This document shows, piece by piece, positions 34,861-45,880 of a stretch of 64,000 bases of DNA. The translations under genes and the position numbers were made by a program. Source of the DNA: Toxorhynchites rutilus septentrionalis (lineage: Eukaryota > Arthropoda > Insecta > Diptera > Culicidae); the NCBI RefSeq assembly GCF_029784135.1, contig NC_073746.1, forward strand, positions 261,369,598-261,433,597, read 5' to 3'. The notes under the pieces are model-generated. The model was not told the origin of the DNA and ran no database searches. It saw only the letters and a list, made by a program, of their open reading frames with translations. The stretch's first letter is position 1; each line of letters opens with the position of its first letter.

Positions 34861-35230
34861 TCTGCCTCTTCCTGTCGAGTATACACTAGTTCTTCCGGCT
34901 TATTTAAAACGTTAAGCCCTGACCGAGCTAGGGGACCAAAGATGAACTTTTTGTCTGACTCACGTTGGTCCCTGCGAATCAATAGGGGACTTTTATAAAA
35001 ACCATTTTCTAATTTTGTTGCTGTCGCTTCTAGTTGACACTCTCTAAACAAAAAGACGGGTGGGTAATGTCGGGGACATAACCGGAGTGACGTAGGACTA
35101 TACAAAGGGAACAGCTTTTGTTAAATATATATTTTAAATATATTGTTTTATTTTCTTCTCCTACATGAATACCTACCTATCTACCTGAAAAATGGATTAG
35201 TTTACTGTTTACTCTTTATGAATATGTTGA

Positions 35231-35246
35231 TGGTTCTGAAAAGAAC
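35231..35246 (-). ncRNA. Histone-type mRNA 3' stem-loop, first
   Basis: On the minus strand GGTTCTTTTCAGAACC, a perfect 6-bp stem with a four-base TTTC loop. It matches the consensus processing element of replication-dependent histone mRNAs. It suggests a second decayed histone 3' end downstream of the H2A remnant. A chance hairpin is possible. Confidence 0.5.
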
Positions 35247-35825
35247 CTTTGGTATTGTGTTTTTGTTATCACTCGATATTCCCATCTTGTTCGGTTAAAC
35301 CTTCCTGTTTAGCTGTTGCGTTTGCCACTCGCCACAGCTTTCACAGTTGGAAAATTTCTTCCCATCCAGCTTTGTGACATGTTGTACAGTAAATTACATT
35401 CAATGCGACGTGCCGAAGCGCCACTCAGTGTCGCATTGGAGGCGATTTTAACCTGTAATTGAACATTTGCGATGACAGTGGTACAGTGTCGACTTTCAAT
35501 GTGGGGTCATAATTTGGATCTCTATGTTTACAAAAATGTCCAACTAAATAAGTCGCATTACATGTGCGTTCAATTAGCTAAATGTCGAACTAATTGTAAA
35601 TTACTGTACTTTCAATCTGGAAACAATTTAAGAATTGGTGAAAATTGTATAATCAGGAAAGTCCCCAACTATCAATAAGCTCAGAACAACTGCCAAATTC
35701 ACATACTCATCAGATCCTGGCAAACAAATTATGAAAAAATCAATTTGTGTTTTATTATTATTTTGGATAATGTTTTAGAAAGCATTGAACTGTATTTCCT
35801 AAACTCTTTTTTTGGAAGGTTTAAT

Positions 35826-35841
35826 GGCCCTGAAAAGCGCC
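35826..35841 (-). ncRNA. Histone-type mRNA 3' stem-loop of the H2A remnant
   Basis: On the minus strand GGCGCTTTTCAGGGCC, a 6-bp stem with one mismatch and the TTTC loop, lying downstream of the H2A-like coding remnant in the same orientation. This is where a replication-dependent histone gene carries its SLBP-bound processing signal. Confidence 0.65.
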
Positions 35842-36222
35842 TTGTTTTATGGAATGGTTCCAATTTAGAAAACTTAGTACTCGTGGTTTTGAAAAAAACC
35901 ATTTCGAACGCCCTCGATGCCGCCTTGTTCTGGATTTGCCACCAAAGCAGTTTGTATAAAGAACAAACTTTTTTCTTCTGCTACCTGATCCCGATTTGCG
36001 ATTGCGTTTGCCACTCGCCACTCGCTGCAACTGCCTGTTGCTGTCTTGATGTCCACCGAACCGAATGTGTTCTGTTCCGAATGCGGGTTTTCTTATCGTC
36101 GCGAGCAGCTTTGCCAGCTAACTCGATCACTCGATCACCCTTGCGGGGAACTCCAGATCAACACGGTTCGAGCGGGATTTTGCCTTTCCCTTCACTTTTC
36201 CTCCTTTACCATGTCCAGACAT
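35842..36222 (-). pseudogene. Histone H2A pseudogene
   Basis: The minus strand starts at ATG 36222 and reads MSGHGKGGKVKGKAKSRSNR, the H2A N-terminal tail with Arg-3 changed to His. It continues to LEFP (position 26). A deletion removes most of the histone-fold start. The sequence then resumes in another frame with ELAGKAARDDKKTRI, the H2A alpha-2/acidic-patch region, before decaying. A weak GG-rich C-terminal trace precedes the stem-loop at 35826. Histone H2A is a nucleosome core subunit; this copy cannot encode one. Upstream (36465-36490) a CCAAT motif is present. The gene is intronless, like replication-dependent histone genes, so being intronless does not prove retrotransposition. Confidence 0.75.
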
Positions 36223-37014
36223 GGCTGCTTGGGTTGGTTTGTTGATGTGTTGTGATGCGAACCGATGTGGTGTACGGTTTGAATGAGAATGATCGTTACG
36301 GCAGCGAAGCGGGGATTTTTAAGCTGACTGGCTGGCTCGAGAATGACGCATGTGTGAGACTGCGACCAATGTTTCGTTCATTTTTTTCTTTTTCCTTTCC
36401 AATCGTGCTTCATTCTATTTCGCTGCTGCTCTGGTTGCCCGTTTTGGTCGGTACGATTTGAGGAGCACAAAATGGACCAATCAAAAATGGGCACATAGTG
36501 CATTTTGACAATGCTTGATATTTCACAATTATTCAATTATTTATCTCAAGAAAAATGAAATGTTATTCGTTATGATAGATGCGTAGATATATTTCCTATC
36601 AATTTATGCAAAAACCTTTGCGATCTATTGAGAAATGCTCGAGTTATAAGCGTTCCAAATCTTGCATTTTTTCCTACTTGTTCAGTGCCTAGATTTCCAT
36701 TTCACCCCCTATATCTTCCGGTTAGACGTAGTCCTACGTCAAAAACCCAATGTCGTTGCGATGAAACCAGCTCAACGTATTAATCTTTGGATGCATTAGA
36801 AGCTCTCTTGAACAGTATGACAAATAAAAGTTTTTTTGAGGTTCATCCATTTCAAATCAACATGATCAAATTGTGATATTAAAACATATTGATATAGCGG
36901 GACATTTTCGTTTCTATTACCAAATGTGGGACGTTTCGCGGGACGTCTGGTCAGTTTACTTACACCCCTTGCATTCAAAGCCCCTCATATAAAACGTTGT
37001 TGAAAAATTAAATT

Positions 37015-38187
37015 ATGATTTTCTTATTTTTATTCACATTATTACGACTGTGTCACGCGAAACTGTTTGAGCGACTTGTTTACTTCCATATTTACGAGCG
37101 CATTATTAACCGAGCTTCAGAAACACAGCATGGTTTCGTAAAAGGAAAATCTGTTGTGACGAACCTTTGTGAATTTTCCTCTACCGTAATTTTCCTCTAC
37201 CGTCACTGATTATATATAAAAAGGGTGTCAAGTGGACTGTATTTATACAGACATGAGTAAGGCTTTCGATGTGGTAGGAATAAATAGTATAATGCACGCG
37301 GTTACTGATTTCGGCATTCACGGAAAAATGTTCGAATGGATCAGAACGTACCTAGAGAGTAGAACACAATACGTAAAAGTGCATAACAACGCATCTAGGC
37401 CCTTTGGTGTCCATTCCGGAGTTCCGCAAGGTAGTATTTGAGGCCTATTCTATTCATCATGGTTATGGATGAAATACCATCATTCTTGACTAACGCAAAA
37501 ATCCTCATATACGCTGATGACGTGGAAATGTTTCTTCCCGTGAAAGAAATCTATGACTGCCATCTGCTTCAGCAGGATTTGCACAATTTTGGGAGGTTCT
37601 TCGAGAGCAACGGATTGAGTGTGAACCCCAACAAATGCTCCGTCATAATCTACACAAGGAGAGTTCAGCCGATAACATTGAACTATAGGCTAGGATATTC
37701 GAACCTACAACATGTAGAGAATATTCGCGATTTAGGTGTGACGATGGATCAATCCCTTTCTTTTAACTTTCACATAGAACGAATAGTAAAAGAAGCACTG
37801 AAATTATTTGCACTCACTCGTCGCTTCGGGCAAGAATCCTCCGATCCGCATGTAATTCTAAAAATGTACACCACTCTTGTACGGTCCAAACTCGACCTGG
37901 CGAGTGTGGTGTGGCGACCGCAATATGATTTGCACATCCAAAGACTTGAAAATGTCCAGAAAAGGTTCCCGAAGTTTACGCTGAGAAATCTAGGATGGAG
38001 AGGAGAACACCTGCCAGCATATGAAGATCTCTGCTGTTTTGTAGACCTGGATACTTTCAGCAGTGGACACAAGATCGCGGATATAACATTCTTTTGCAAT
38101 ATACTGAGCGGACGGATCAGAAGTCCGTGTCTCTACGACCGGATCTGCTTTAACACCTTCATCGCCCCGTCACCCAGATCTGGGTGA
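37015..38187 (+). pseudogene. LINE reverse transcriptase fragment
   Basis: Pieces of one reverse transcriptase in three adjoining frames: LFERLVYFHIYERI and QHGFVKGKS (about 37066-37150), DMSKAFDVVG (37251), FGVHSGVPQGS (37401-37435), a TGA stop at 37439, then PILFIMVMDEI and the active-site YADDVEMF (about 37510). A C-terminal segment follows that resembles the thumb of CR1/Jockey-like enzymes (KMYTTLVRSKLDLASVVWRP). No endonuclease part and no RNase H, so it is truncated at both ends. The fragment ends in a palindrome-rich spot at 38166. Confidence 0.8.
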
Positions 38188-38230
38188 CGGGTGTATTTCC
38201 TGAGAGACCCCGTCACCCAGATGTGGGTGA
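38166..38230. repeat. Perfect 26-bp palindrome plus imperfect second copy
   Basis: CCCGTCACCCAGA at 38166-38178 is followed at once by its exact reverse complement to 38191. A second, imperfect copy (CCCGTCACCCAGATGTGGGTGACAC) lies at about 38206-38230. The two lie head to tail 40 bp apart at the 3' edge of the RT fragment. Confidence 0.8.
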
Positions 38231-38339
38231 CACTTTTCTCGTTCAATTTAAATTTTTAAACGGAATTTGATAGAATGGGCACTTAAATGTAAATATGGGT
38301 TATGAAGAATAATCAAAAAATCAAAAACATAAAAATATA

Positions 38340-38645
38340 GTTTTTATACAATACTTTTAAACGGTTTTATTTAGCATTACCTACTGTAAATATGTTTGTA
38401 TTTTTATCAGGGTTGTTTCAAATCAATAGCTGCTGACCGATTGATTTGAAATTTGGAGCACGCCTTTATCTCTGCTGTCGTTATGGATCGGCGTATTCTA
38501 TGATGTAAATCCAATATGACCGCTATCACAAAATGGGAATTTTTTTTCAATTCATCAATATGGGTGTTAAACGAAATGGCTTGACTAGTAGAACATACTT
38601 ATTTGTGAAAAATCACATTTTAAATGTACTGATGAAAAATCAATA
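38340..38645 (-). repeat. Inverted copy of the 10.2-11.2 kb repeat end
   Basis: Read on the minus strand it shows the TTTTAAACGG-type terminus, the ACAAACATA region, CCAAATTTCAAATCAATCGG and the CATTTTGTGATAGCGG block, in the same order as 10900-11160. It is a dispersed AT-rich repeat. Confidence 0.6.
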
Positions 38646-38660
38646 TCTTTATGTCGTCTA

Positions 38661-39957
38661 AAGGGTGTGTCACATCAAATTGCATCACGGAAAAAACGCT
38701 GTAGAAATTTAATTTTTAGGAATTATATCTTCAGCTTTCGCTTATAATCAGATAAGAGTGTATGGATCACGTTGGCCATGCTTCACTGTCATTTTTTTTG
38801 TAAATTTGGAAACATGTCGTCGAACGAAAAAGAGCGTCGTGAATTAATCCTGTGCACTCATTTCGAGAATCCGGAGTTGTCACATCGGGACATCGGTAAG
38901 ATGCTGGGAATCGTCCAATCCACGGTCAGCAGAGTACTAAAACGATACTTCGAGAACCTAACCATCGACCGGAAGGTGAAGAACGGCAAAAATGGATGCT
39001 CCATCAGTGAAAAAGATCACAAGCGCGTAGTTAAGCAGTTTAGACGTGATCCGAGAAGTTCGGTCCGGGATGTCGCCAATAAGCTGAATTTGTCAGGTTT
39101 ATTCGTCCAGCGGACCAAGCAGCGGGAGGGCCTGCGTACATACAAGGTTCAGAAGGCTCCTAACCGCGACGAAAGGCAAAACATGGTGGGGAAGACGCGA
39201 GCCCGGAAGCTGTACACCGAAATGCTGACGAAGCCGCATTGCCTGGTAATGGACGACGAAACCTACGTCAAAGCGGACTTTCGTCAGCTGCCGGGCCTGT
39301 TGTTCTTCTCCGCAGAGGACAAATTCAGCGTTCCGGAGGAGATTCGCAAGCAGAAACTATCAAAGTTTGCAAAAAGTACATGGTGTGGCAAGCGATCTGC
39401 TCTTGCGGAAAGCGGAGCGCCCCCTTCGTGATGACCGGCACGGTAAACGGGCATGTTTACCTTAAGGAGTGCCTACAGAAGCGCTTACTACCACTATTGA
39501 AGCAGCACGAGAGCCCGACCATCTTCTGGCCGGATCTCGCTTCGTGCCACTATTCAAAGGACGTGTTGGAGTGGTACGAAGCCAACGGGGTCACCTTCGT
39601 GCCAAAGGAAATGAACCCGCCCAACGCGCCGGAGCTTCGCCCAATAGAGAAATATTGGGCGATTATGAAGCAGGCCCTCCGGAAGAACCCAAAAGTTGTC
39701 AAATCGGAGGCGGACTTCAAGAGAAAATGGATTTCTGTTAAAAAAAAATACAACCTGACGTTGTACAGAACGTTATGGACGGGGTAAAGAGGAAGGTGCG
39801 AGCATACGGACTTGGGCTCGAAGTATGAATAAAAAGAAAATGCCAAAAGTTGTTTAATAGTTTTTATTTTACTGTCTAAAATTTTCAAAAGGATCGGTCT
39901 ACTGGGCGAATTTCTACAGCGTTTTTTCCGTGATGCAATTTGATGTGACACACCCTT
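38661..39957 (+). mobile_element. DD37E mariner-type transposon, copy 2
   Basis: 1297 bp with TA flanks (38659-38660 and 39958-39959) and terminal inverted repeats starting AAGGGTGTGTCACATCAAAT at both ends, matching over about 45 bp. Full length, with a frameshifted transposase. Confidence 0.93.
38814..39828 (+). pseudogene. DD37E transposase, copy 2, frameshifted
   Basis: Nearly the same as the copy at 42172-43188. A one-base deletion near 39372 (a GCC to GC change just before the AAAAAG run) shifts the frame in the middle of the catalytic domain, after the first Asp. A second disturbance lies in the A-run near 39741. The start ATG is at 38814, preceded by GGAAAC; an ATG upstream in the same frame (38772) is not shared by all copies as a likely start. 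The last two catalytic acids (WPDLAS, RPIEKYW) are encoded in the shifted frame. No working transposase. Confidence 0.9.
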
Positions 39958-39959
39958 TA

Positions 39960-41003
39960 TAGTAAGTTCTTCTAACATATCGTCCAGGTCTTCTCTTGCG
40001 TATAGTTCCTCAAACTCCTAATCGGAACTCGATGAGATAATACTCGAAACTCTTCTTCTAACGCTTCGCACTATTTCGTCGTTACTACTTTCCTCGCTTT
40101 CAGATTTACTATTACGCCATCCGGTGAACATTTTAAGGATGAAAAAAACACATTTGTGTCTAAAAAGATATACATAATAGACATATTGTTTTTTGGAATA
40201 AACAGAAGCTTCTTCGCGTTGCGCAATTATTATTCTCATTCTCAGAAAAAAAAACTTGCAACTTGCTTCTTCTTTTAGATTTCTATCTACCAAGCGCAAA
40301 GAACAATGAAAACGAATCACGTGGAAAGTCGGAGTTGCCAAATGTGGTTCATGACGATTTTTTTTTTCACAAATGTGACATATGTTCTCAGTATGATATA
40401 TCCACAGAATCTTCGCAATCGATTGAACAGAATATTCCATATTATCCAATAAAATTGTAGTTATTCATCGCCATCGAATATAGTATATAAAGCAAGTACG
40501 TTCGGTTGAATTTCATTTTTTATTATCCTTTTCAACACTGTATAATTGACTGAAAACTTATTTTTATAAGTTTTCTAATCAGCAGTCGGTTGATTTCATT
40601 CGGATTCAACAGAAAAGTAGTCCTGAATTGAACCCGAATTCATTATCATCGTTGTCCGCTTATTTCTATAGCGCACCGACAGTTGCATTTGGGCCCCGCA
40701 AGAAACTCGACCGAATCGCTCTGGGCGACGAAGGTGTTAATACCGGCCCCATTTCACTTCGTCGCCGGAGGTGTTAATACCAGCCCCATTTCACTTCTTC
40801 GCCGGAGGGTGCTTAATCCACCCCTAAGATACAGGAACTACACACAGCACGAACCGACAACCAGATTCATGCGTTAGTTTAACGTGCTACAAGATGTGGT
40901 TTCTGTGAGTATGACAATAGAATAGATTCAAATGAAAATAAAATTATTTTTAAGGAACCAACTAAATGTAAATGTGTATTTTATGTTTTCATGTTAATTT
41001 TAA
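39960..41003. other. No firm gene; acidic Ser-rich minus-strand frame and short tandem repeat
   Basis: On the minus strand 40130-40018 encodes a Ser/Glu-rich stretch (ESEESSNDEI, then SSIISSSSD) that stops at 40018; without the stop it would run on to the edge of the DD37E copy. It could be the start of a gene or transposase cut by that insertion, but I do not recognise it. At 40733-40812 a unit of about 37 bp (GTGTTAATACCGGCCCCATT and on) is repeated twice. Nothing else is evident. Confidence 0.35.
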
Positions 41004-42019
41004 CCCTCCTGTACTCGCGTGCAAAATCATAACACGTATACTCGCGCACGATGTCACAGACCGAAAATTGAACTTCTCTGTAATGTTTCCATTGTGTATT
41101 TTTCAGGCTTTATTGGCATTTATTTGAAGAAGAGGGCATGATTGAATGAAAAAACTCCAAAACATATGTTTTCTTCGTCTTTATTATGTTTTAATAGTCA
41201 TCTTATTCAGCCTTCTCAAAAAAGAGTAATTTCTGATACTCCAACACAAATAACGAAATTCGAATTTTTCACTATTATTAATTAAAAGTAAGCAACTGAA
41301 TATAATTCATTGAAGTATAAAGAGCTATAAAATAACATAAAATCGTATTAATCGATTGTGGTTTCATTGGAGTAAGAATCAGAACATAGCATAACTGCAT
41401 GCTCGAAACAAACATATTTTTTACATTTCATGCAGTTGTTGCGTGTTTTTCGGGTATTTTATCGAAGAGAAGAATGTATAACGACCTTCTAGATAATTAC
41501 TAAATGATAAAGGTTCTGAAATATATAATTTGCATATTTCTAATATTCATTGTCTCTGTTTTCTTGGTAAACTAAGAATTAATGTTTTTTTAGATGGGGC
41601 ATAAAAAAAGATGATATAAATGGATTTCTAGGAACTTCCTTTTCTTTTTCTTGTTTTCTTGTCGATATTGTCCATTATAAAAAAATATCCCGAAACTGTA
41701 ACTGTTAAAAATTACCATAAGCTACCGATTAGTTTATAGTTTACTGTTTACAATTCTTCCACAAGTGAAATTCTTTCACAAGTGTGTATATGTATGACCA
41801 TTATATTTAGCGAATAACTATACGAAAGTTAAACATTTATATTTTTCTTTTGAACGTATGAATCTAACGACGAATAGTTAATATATGGATCCGTTCAATC
41901 CAGTTACAAAAGGTACTGAAATCAAATACGAATAGTTTGGTAATGATCTTATGCATTATATTTAATAAATATTCCACGCCACTAACATTAATTTATACAT
42001 TTCATTTAACAATATTCTA

Positions 42020-43317
42020 AAGGGTGTGTCACATCAAATTGCATTACGGAAAAAACGCTGTAGAAATTTAATTTTTAGGAATTATATCTTCAGCTTTCGC
42101 TTATAATCAGATAAGAGTGTATAGATCACGTTGGCCATGCTTCACTGTCAATTTTTCGTAAATTTGGAAAAATGTCGTCGAACGAAAAAGAGCGTCGTGA
42201 ATTAATCCTGTGCACTCATTTCGAGAATCCGGAGTTGGCACATCGGGACATCGGTAAGATGCTGGGAATCGTCCAATCCACGGTCAGCAGAGTACTAAAA
42301 CGATACTTCGAGAACCTAACCATCGACCGGAAGGTGAAGAACGGCCAAAATGGATGCTCCGTCAGTGAAAAAGATCACAAGCGCATAGTTAAGCAGTTTA
42401 GACGTGATCCGAGAAGTTCGGTCCGGGATGTCGCCAATAAGCTGAATTTGTCAAGTTCATTCGTCCAGCGGACCAAGCAGCGGGAGGGCCTGCGTACATA
42501 CAAGGTTCAGAAGGCTCCTAACCGCGACGAAAGGCAAAACATGGTGGGGAAGACGCGAGCCCGGAAGCTGTACACCGAAATGCTGACGAAGCTGCATTGC
42601 CTGGTAATGGACGACGAAACCTACGTGAAAGCGAACTTTCGTCAGCTGCCGGGCCTGTTGTTCTTCTCCGCAGAGGACAAATTCAGCGTTCCGGAGGAGA
42701 TTCGCAAGCAGAAACTATCCAAGTTCGCCAAAAAGTACATGGTGTGGCAAGCGATCTGCTCTTGCGGAAAGCGGAGCGCCCCCTTCGTGATGACCGGCAC
42801 GGTAAACGGGCAGGTTTACCTTAAGGAGTGCCTACAGAAGCGCTTACTACCACTATTGAAGCAGCACGAGGGCCCGACCATCTTCTGGCCGGATCTCGCT
42901 TCGTGCCACTATTCAAAGGACGTGTTGGAGTGGTACGAAGCCAACGGGGTCACCTTCGTGCCAAAGGAAATGAACCCGCCCAACGCGCCGGAGCTTCGCC
43001 CAATAGAGAAATATTGGGCGATTATGAAGCAGGCCCTCCGGAAGAACCCAAAAGTTGTCAAATCGGAGGCGGACTTTAAGAAAAAATGGATTTCTGTTCA
43101 AAAAAAACTACAACCTGACGTTGTACAGAACCTTATGGACGGGGTAAAGAAGAAGGTGCGAGCATACGGGCTTGGGCTCGAAGTATGAATAAAAAGAAAA
43201 TGCCAAAAGTTGTTTAATAGTTTTTATTTTACTGTCTAAAATTTTCAAAAGGATCGGTCTACTGGGCGAATTTCTACAGCGTTTTTTCCGTGATGCAATT
43301 TGATGTGACACACCCTT
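42020..43317 (+). mobile_element. DD37E mariner-type transposon, copy 3, apparently intact
   Basis: 1298 bp, TA flanks (42018-42019 and 43318-43319), terminal inverted repeats of about 45 bp starting AAGGGTGTGTCACATCAAAT, and one uninterrupted transposase frame. It lies inside the TTAA-flanked element. Confidence 0.95.
42172..43188 (+). CDS. DD37E mariner-type transposase, full-length
   Basis: 338 codons, ATG at 42172 to TGA at 43188. It cuts and rejoins element ends in the nucleus. An N-terminal paired-like DNA-binding region with two helix-turn-helix units lies at about residues 15-105 (RDIGKMLGIVQSTVSRVLKRY, then SSVRDVANKLNLSSSFVQR). A basic linker follows (KTRARKLY). The catalytic core has Asp in VMDDETYV (about 145), Asp in FWPDLAS (about 245) and Glu in RPIEKYW (about 283), with 37 residues between the last two. 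This spacing places it in the ITmD37E group described from mosquitoes. The C-terminus (VKKKVRAYGLGLEV) is complete, unlike in copies 1 and 2. No stop, frameshift or missing catalytic residue is seen. Whether it is active is inference. Confidence 0.93.
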   Translation: MSSNEKERRELILCTHFENPELAHRDIGKMLGIVQSTVSRVLKRYFENLTIDRKVKNGQNGCSVSEKDHKRIVKQFRRDPRSSVRDVANKLNLSSSFVQRTKQREGLRTYKVQKAPNRDERQNMVGKTRARKLYTEMLTKLHCLVMDDETYVKANFRQLPGLLFFSAEDKFSVPEEIRKQKLSKFAKKYMVWQAICSCGKRSAPFVMTGTVNGQVYLKECLQKRLLPLLKQHEGPTIFWPDLASCHYSKDVLEWYEANGVTFVPKEMNPPNAPELRPIEKYWAIMKQALRKNPKVVKSEADFKKKWISVQKKLQPDVVQNLMDGVKKKVRAYGLGLEV

Positions 43318-43557
43318 TAGAATATGAAAAAAGGCAGTTGTCCAAAACAGTTACTCCTATACTCGCGTCGGTGTGTCAGACCGAATGTGTTAAAAAAGTG
43401 ACACACGTCCCCTTTGTACCCACACATGCGATACGCTAAACGACGAATAACGAAGCTAGAGAGAATCGCAAAGTCGTAGTGTTGATATTTTCTGAGAAAT
43501 GAACGGATTATTGATTTCTCGGTCTGACAGACCAATGCGCGAGTATAGGAGTGTTAA

Positions 43558-45025
43558 GAAGGGTAACGGGCTTACAGCCTTTAATCCAATAAACAAACAA
43601 ACATTTAAACAAACATTCTTTTAAAATAAAAATCATGAATCAAAATTATTTTTCCCAAATCAAATTAGTACTCTATGTAAATGAAAATCACTTTTGCTTG
43701 CAGGTAGCGAAAAAATATCATACAAAAATTGTGTCCAAGAAAATATTATATTATTATGGTATGTTTTGGTGAGAATATCTGAATATTCATAAAAAATAGT
43801 TGAAATTAGGGTCAGAACAACGTACTTCTAGTAAGTAAATAACGCCAAGAAAAAAATTTTCATACAAATTTTATTAGTTTTCAAACTGCCTTAGGGCCGA
43901 CTAATCTAATAGAGAATAGTTGGCATCATACAAACTAATGCCGTATCCAGATGTCGACATCATTCCGCCGTCAACGCGAATAGGAAGGTCGATCTGTCAG
44001 ATAGGTGTAAACGGAGCATTGAAAAGAAAACTATTGATTGGGAAAACCTGAAAAGAAAATTTGGATTAGCTGAAAAGAAAAAAATTATATTGTAAATTCT
44101 GAGTAAAATACTAAACGTAAGTTAAAATGAAATTATTGATTTGTATTCTTATCATGTTACTTAATTGTTATGATAGGAATTCTTTAACCGTCTGTACATA
44201 CCTTCATACCTGAAATAAAGAGGTTAAAAAATGGTAAAGGATTTACACTGAACGTGGAGTGAATTCTCTACACACATTTTTCATATTGTGTGGAAAAAAT
44301 CACTTGGCACTTCTGTGTGTGGGACTGAGGAAAAGTCAAATTAGTTTGTTATTGTTTTGATTCATTCTGATGTAGCAGAAGCACAATACAATATTTCCTA
44401 TTGTAATTATGTTCGACAACATGATGCTGACATCTTTCTTACTTGGTTCAGACTCTAATTGAAAATACGTTTCTCTTCGTCGAGGTTTTGAACCGGATAC
44501 GTTTACGGAGCTGGAATATTTCAAAACAAAGCAAAATGTCTTACACACATACATTGACAATTTTCATAGAACACGTCGAAGACACGCCGCTGGCACGGTT
44601 TATCGTGTTTATCGTCCCATAAAAGTATATGTAATAATTTAATGCGAACAAAATATGTGTTTTCATATTTTCTGTTTGGACAACACACAGGTTCCATGTA
44701 AGATCATATTTCTTTCAGAGAAAAAATCAGCAGTGATTTTCATTAACAATCAACCATATAAACAATCACGATGACACGTATACGCAATAGGCCAAACAAT
44801 GGATTGAAAACAACGAAAAAACTTTCTTCTCAACTTGCCCTCACTATGAGATTTTATGTTTACCTAATTCATGAATCGCCCCAGCTTCCTCCAGATTTTT
44901 TTTCTGATAATCAGGAAGTATATGAATATTACGCGGAATTGAGAGAATACATGAAATTGAAAATATATAGCTTTGTCTTTAAAAATACGAAAATCTAATT
45001 TAATTTTCAACCCAAAATTGAGTAT
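43558..45025. other. No gene seen
   Basis: AT-rich DNA. The short frame 44771-44998 (75 codons) has a basic start and an acidic middle (SPQLPPDFFSDNQEVYEYYAELREYM) but no motif that I know. Possibly a chance frame. Confidence 0.35.
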
Positions 45026-45880
45026 AAGGTACACCGGGGTAAGTGTACCATTGGGGTAAGGGGATCAATTAATTTTTACAAAATCTACTGTACATTAGTT
45101 TCGATCTAAATGAGCGTATTATAACGAATCGATCCCTAACGACACCCCTGCACCAATAAGGTACACCGGGGTAAGTGTACCATCGGGGTAAGTGGATCAA
45201 TTGATTTTTACAAAATCTACTGTACATTAGTTTCGATCTAAGGTAATTATGACAAAATGTTAAACAAGTCTTGAATGAATAAAAAATGATTCAAGCATTA
45301 TAAGCTAATATGTTCATCATGATACACTTCCCCAATTATTAAATTTAACTGGGGAAAGTGGATCTTTTTTTTGTTTACTTAGAGTACATCATAATTAGTT
45401 GGCTTATTACCGTTACCTGTTGGTTCAATAGAAAATTTAATTTATTCCTTATATCACTATAGGGGAACTGGAGGTAAAACCGGCATCCCCTGAGTTTTAC
45501 TAGAAAACTTTGATTAACTATGTTTTTGAACACTGTACATGTTAGTATCTATTATTTCAGACTTCATCGAACCCATCGTATCCATCCAATATCAAAATAT
45601 TAATCCAAACAAACGCGAGTGCCGATGATGCGCAACCGGATCTAATTTTTCGATAGTGGAGTTTGAGTTTTTATTCTTGAACGAGGTTGCAAATCCTTTT
45701 TCGTTGCTCTACAGTTTGTCCATCGGGTTGTTAACTATCACGAGTTGAGGAAAGTTAAAGCAATAAATTCATATAAATAGTCTTCTCAAAAATGTGTGCT
45801 GACCGTCATCCTTTGAGTGGGGTAAGCCCGGCATGGTTTGCGGTTAGTTGAAGGTTTTTTGGGCATATATTCTATCTATT

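Larger units (their letters stand above)
35052..36750. repeat. Repeat with GACGTAGGACTA ends carrying histone-like sequence
   Basis: The left end (35052-35096) has a small hairpin (GGGTAATGTC / GACATAACC) followed by GTGACGTAGGACTAT; the right end (36730-36746) has the inverted motif GACGTAGTCCTACGTC. The same end motifs bound the insertion at 7677-9342. Inside, on the minus strand, lie a decayed histone H2A gene and two histone-type 3' stem-loops (35231-35246 and 35826-35841). Borders are approximate and no target duplication was found. Confidence 0.5.
41004..43553. mobile_element. TTAA-flanked inverted-repeat element, host of DD37E copy 3
   Basis: The ends CCCTCCTGTACTCGCG (41004) and, in reverse, CACTCCTATACTCGCG (ending 43553) are flanked by TTAA on both sides (41000-41003 and 43554-43557). 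TTAA target sites are the mark of piggyBac-type transposition. CAGACCGAA-type subterminal motifs also recur inside (41057, 43375). Apart from the nested DD37E copy no open frame is recognisable, so it is non-autonomous. Without the nested copy it is about 1.25 kb. Confidence 0.65.
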
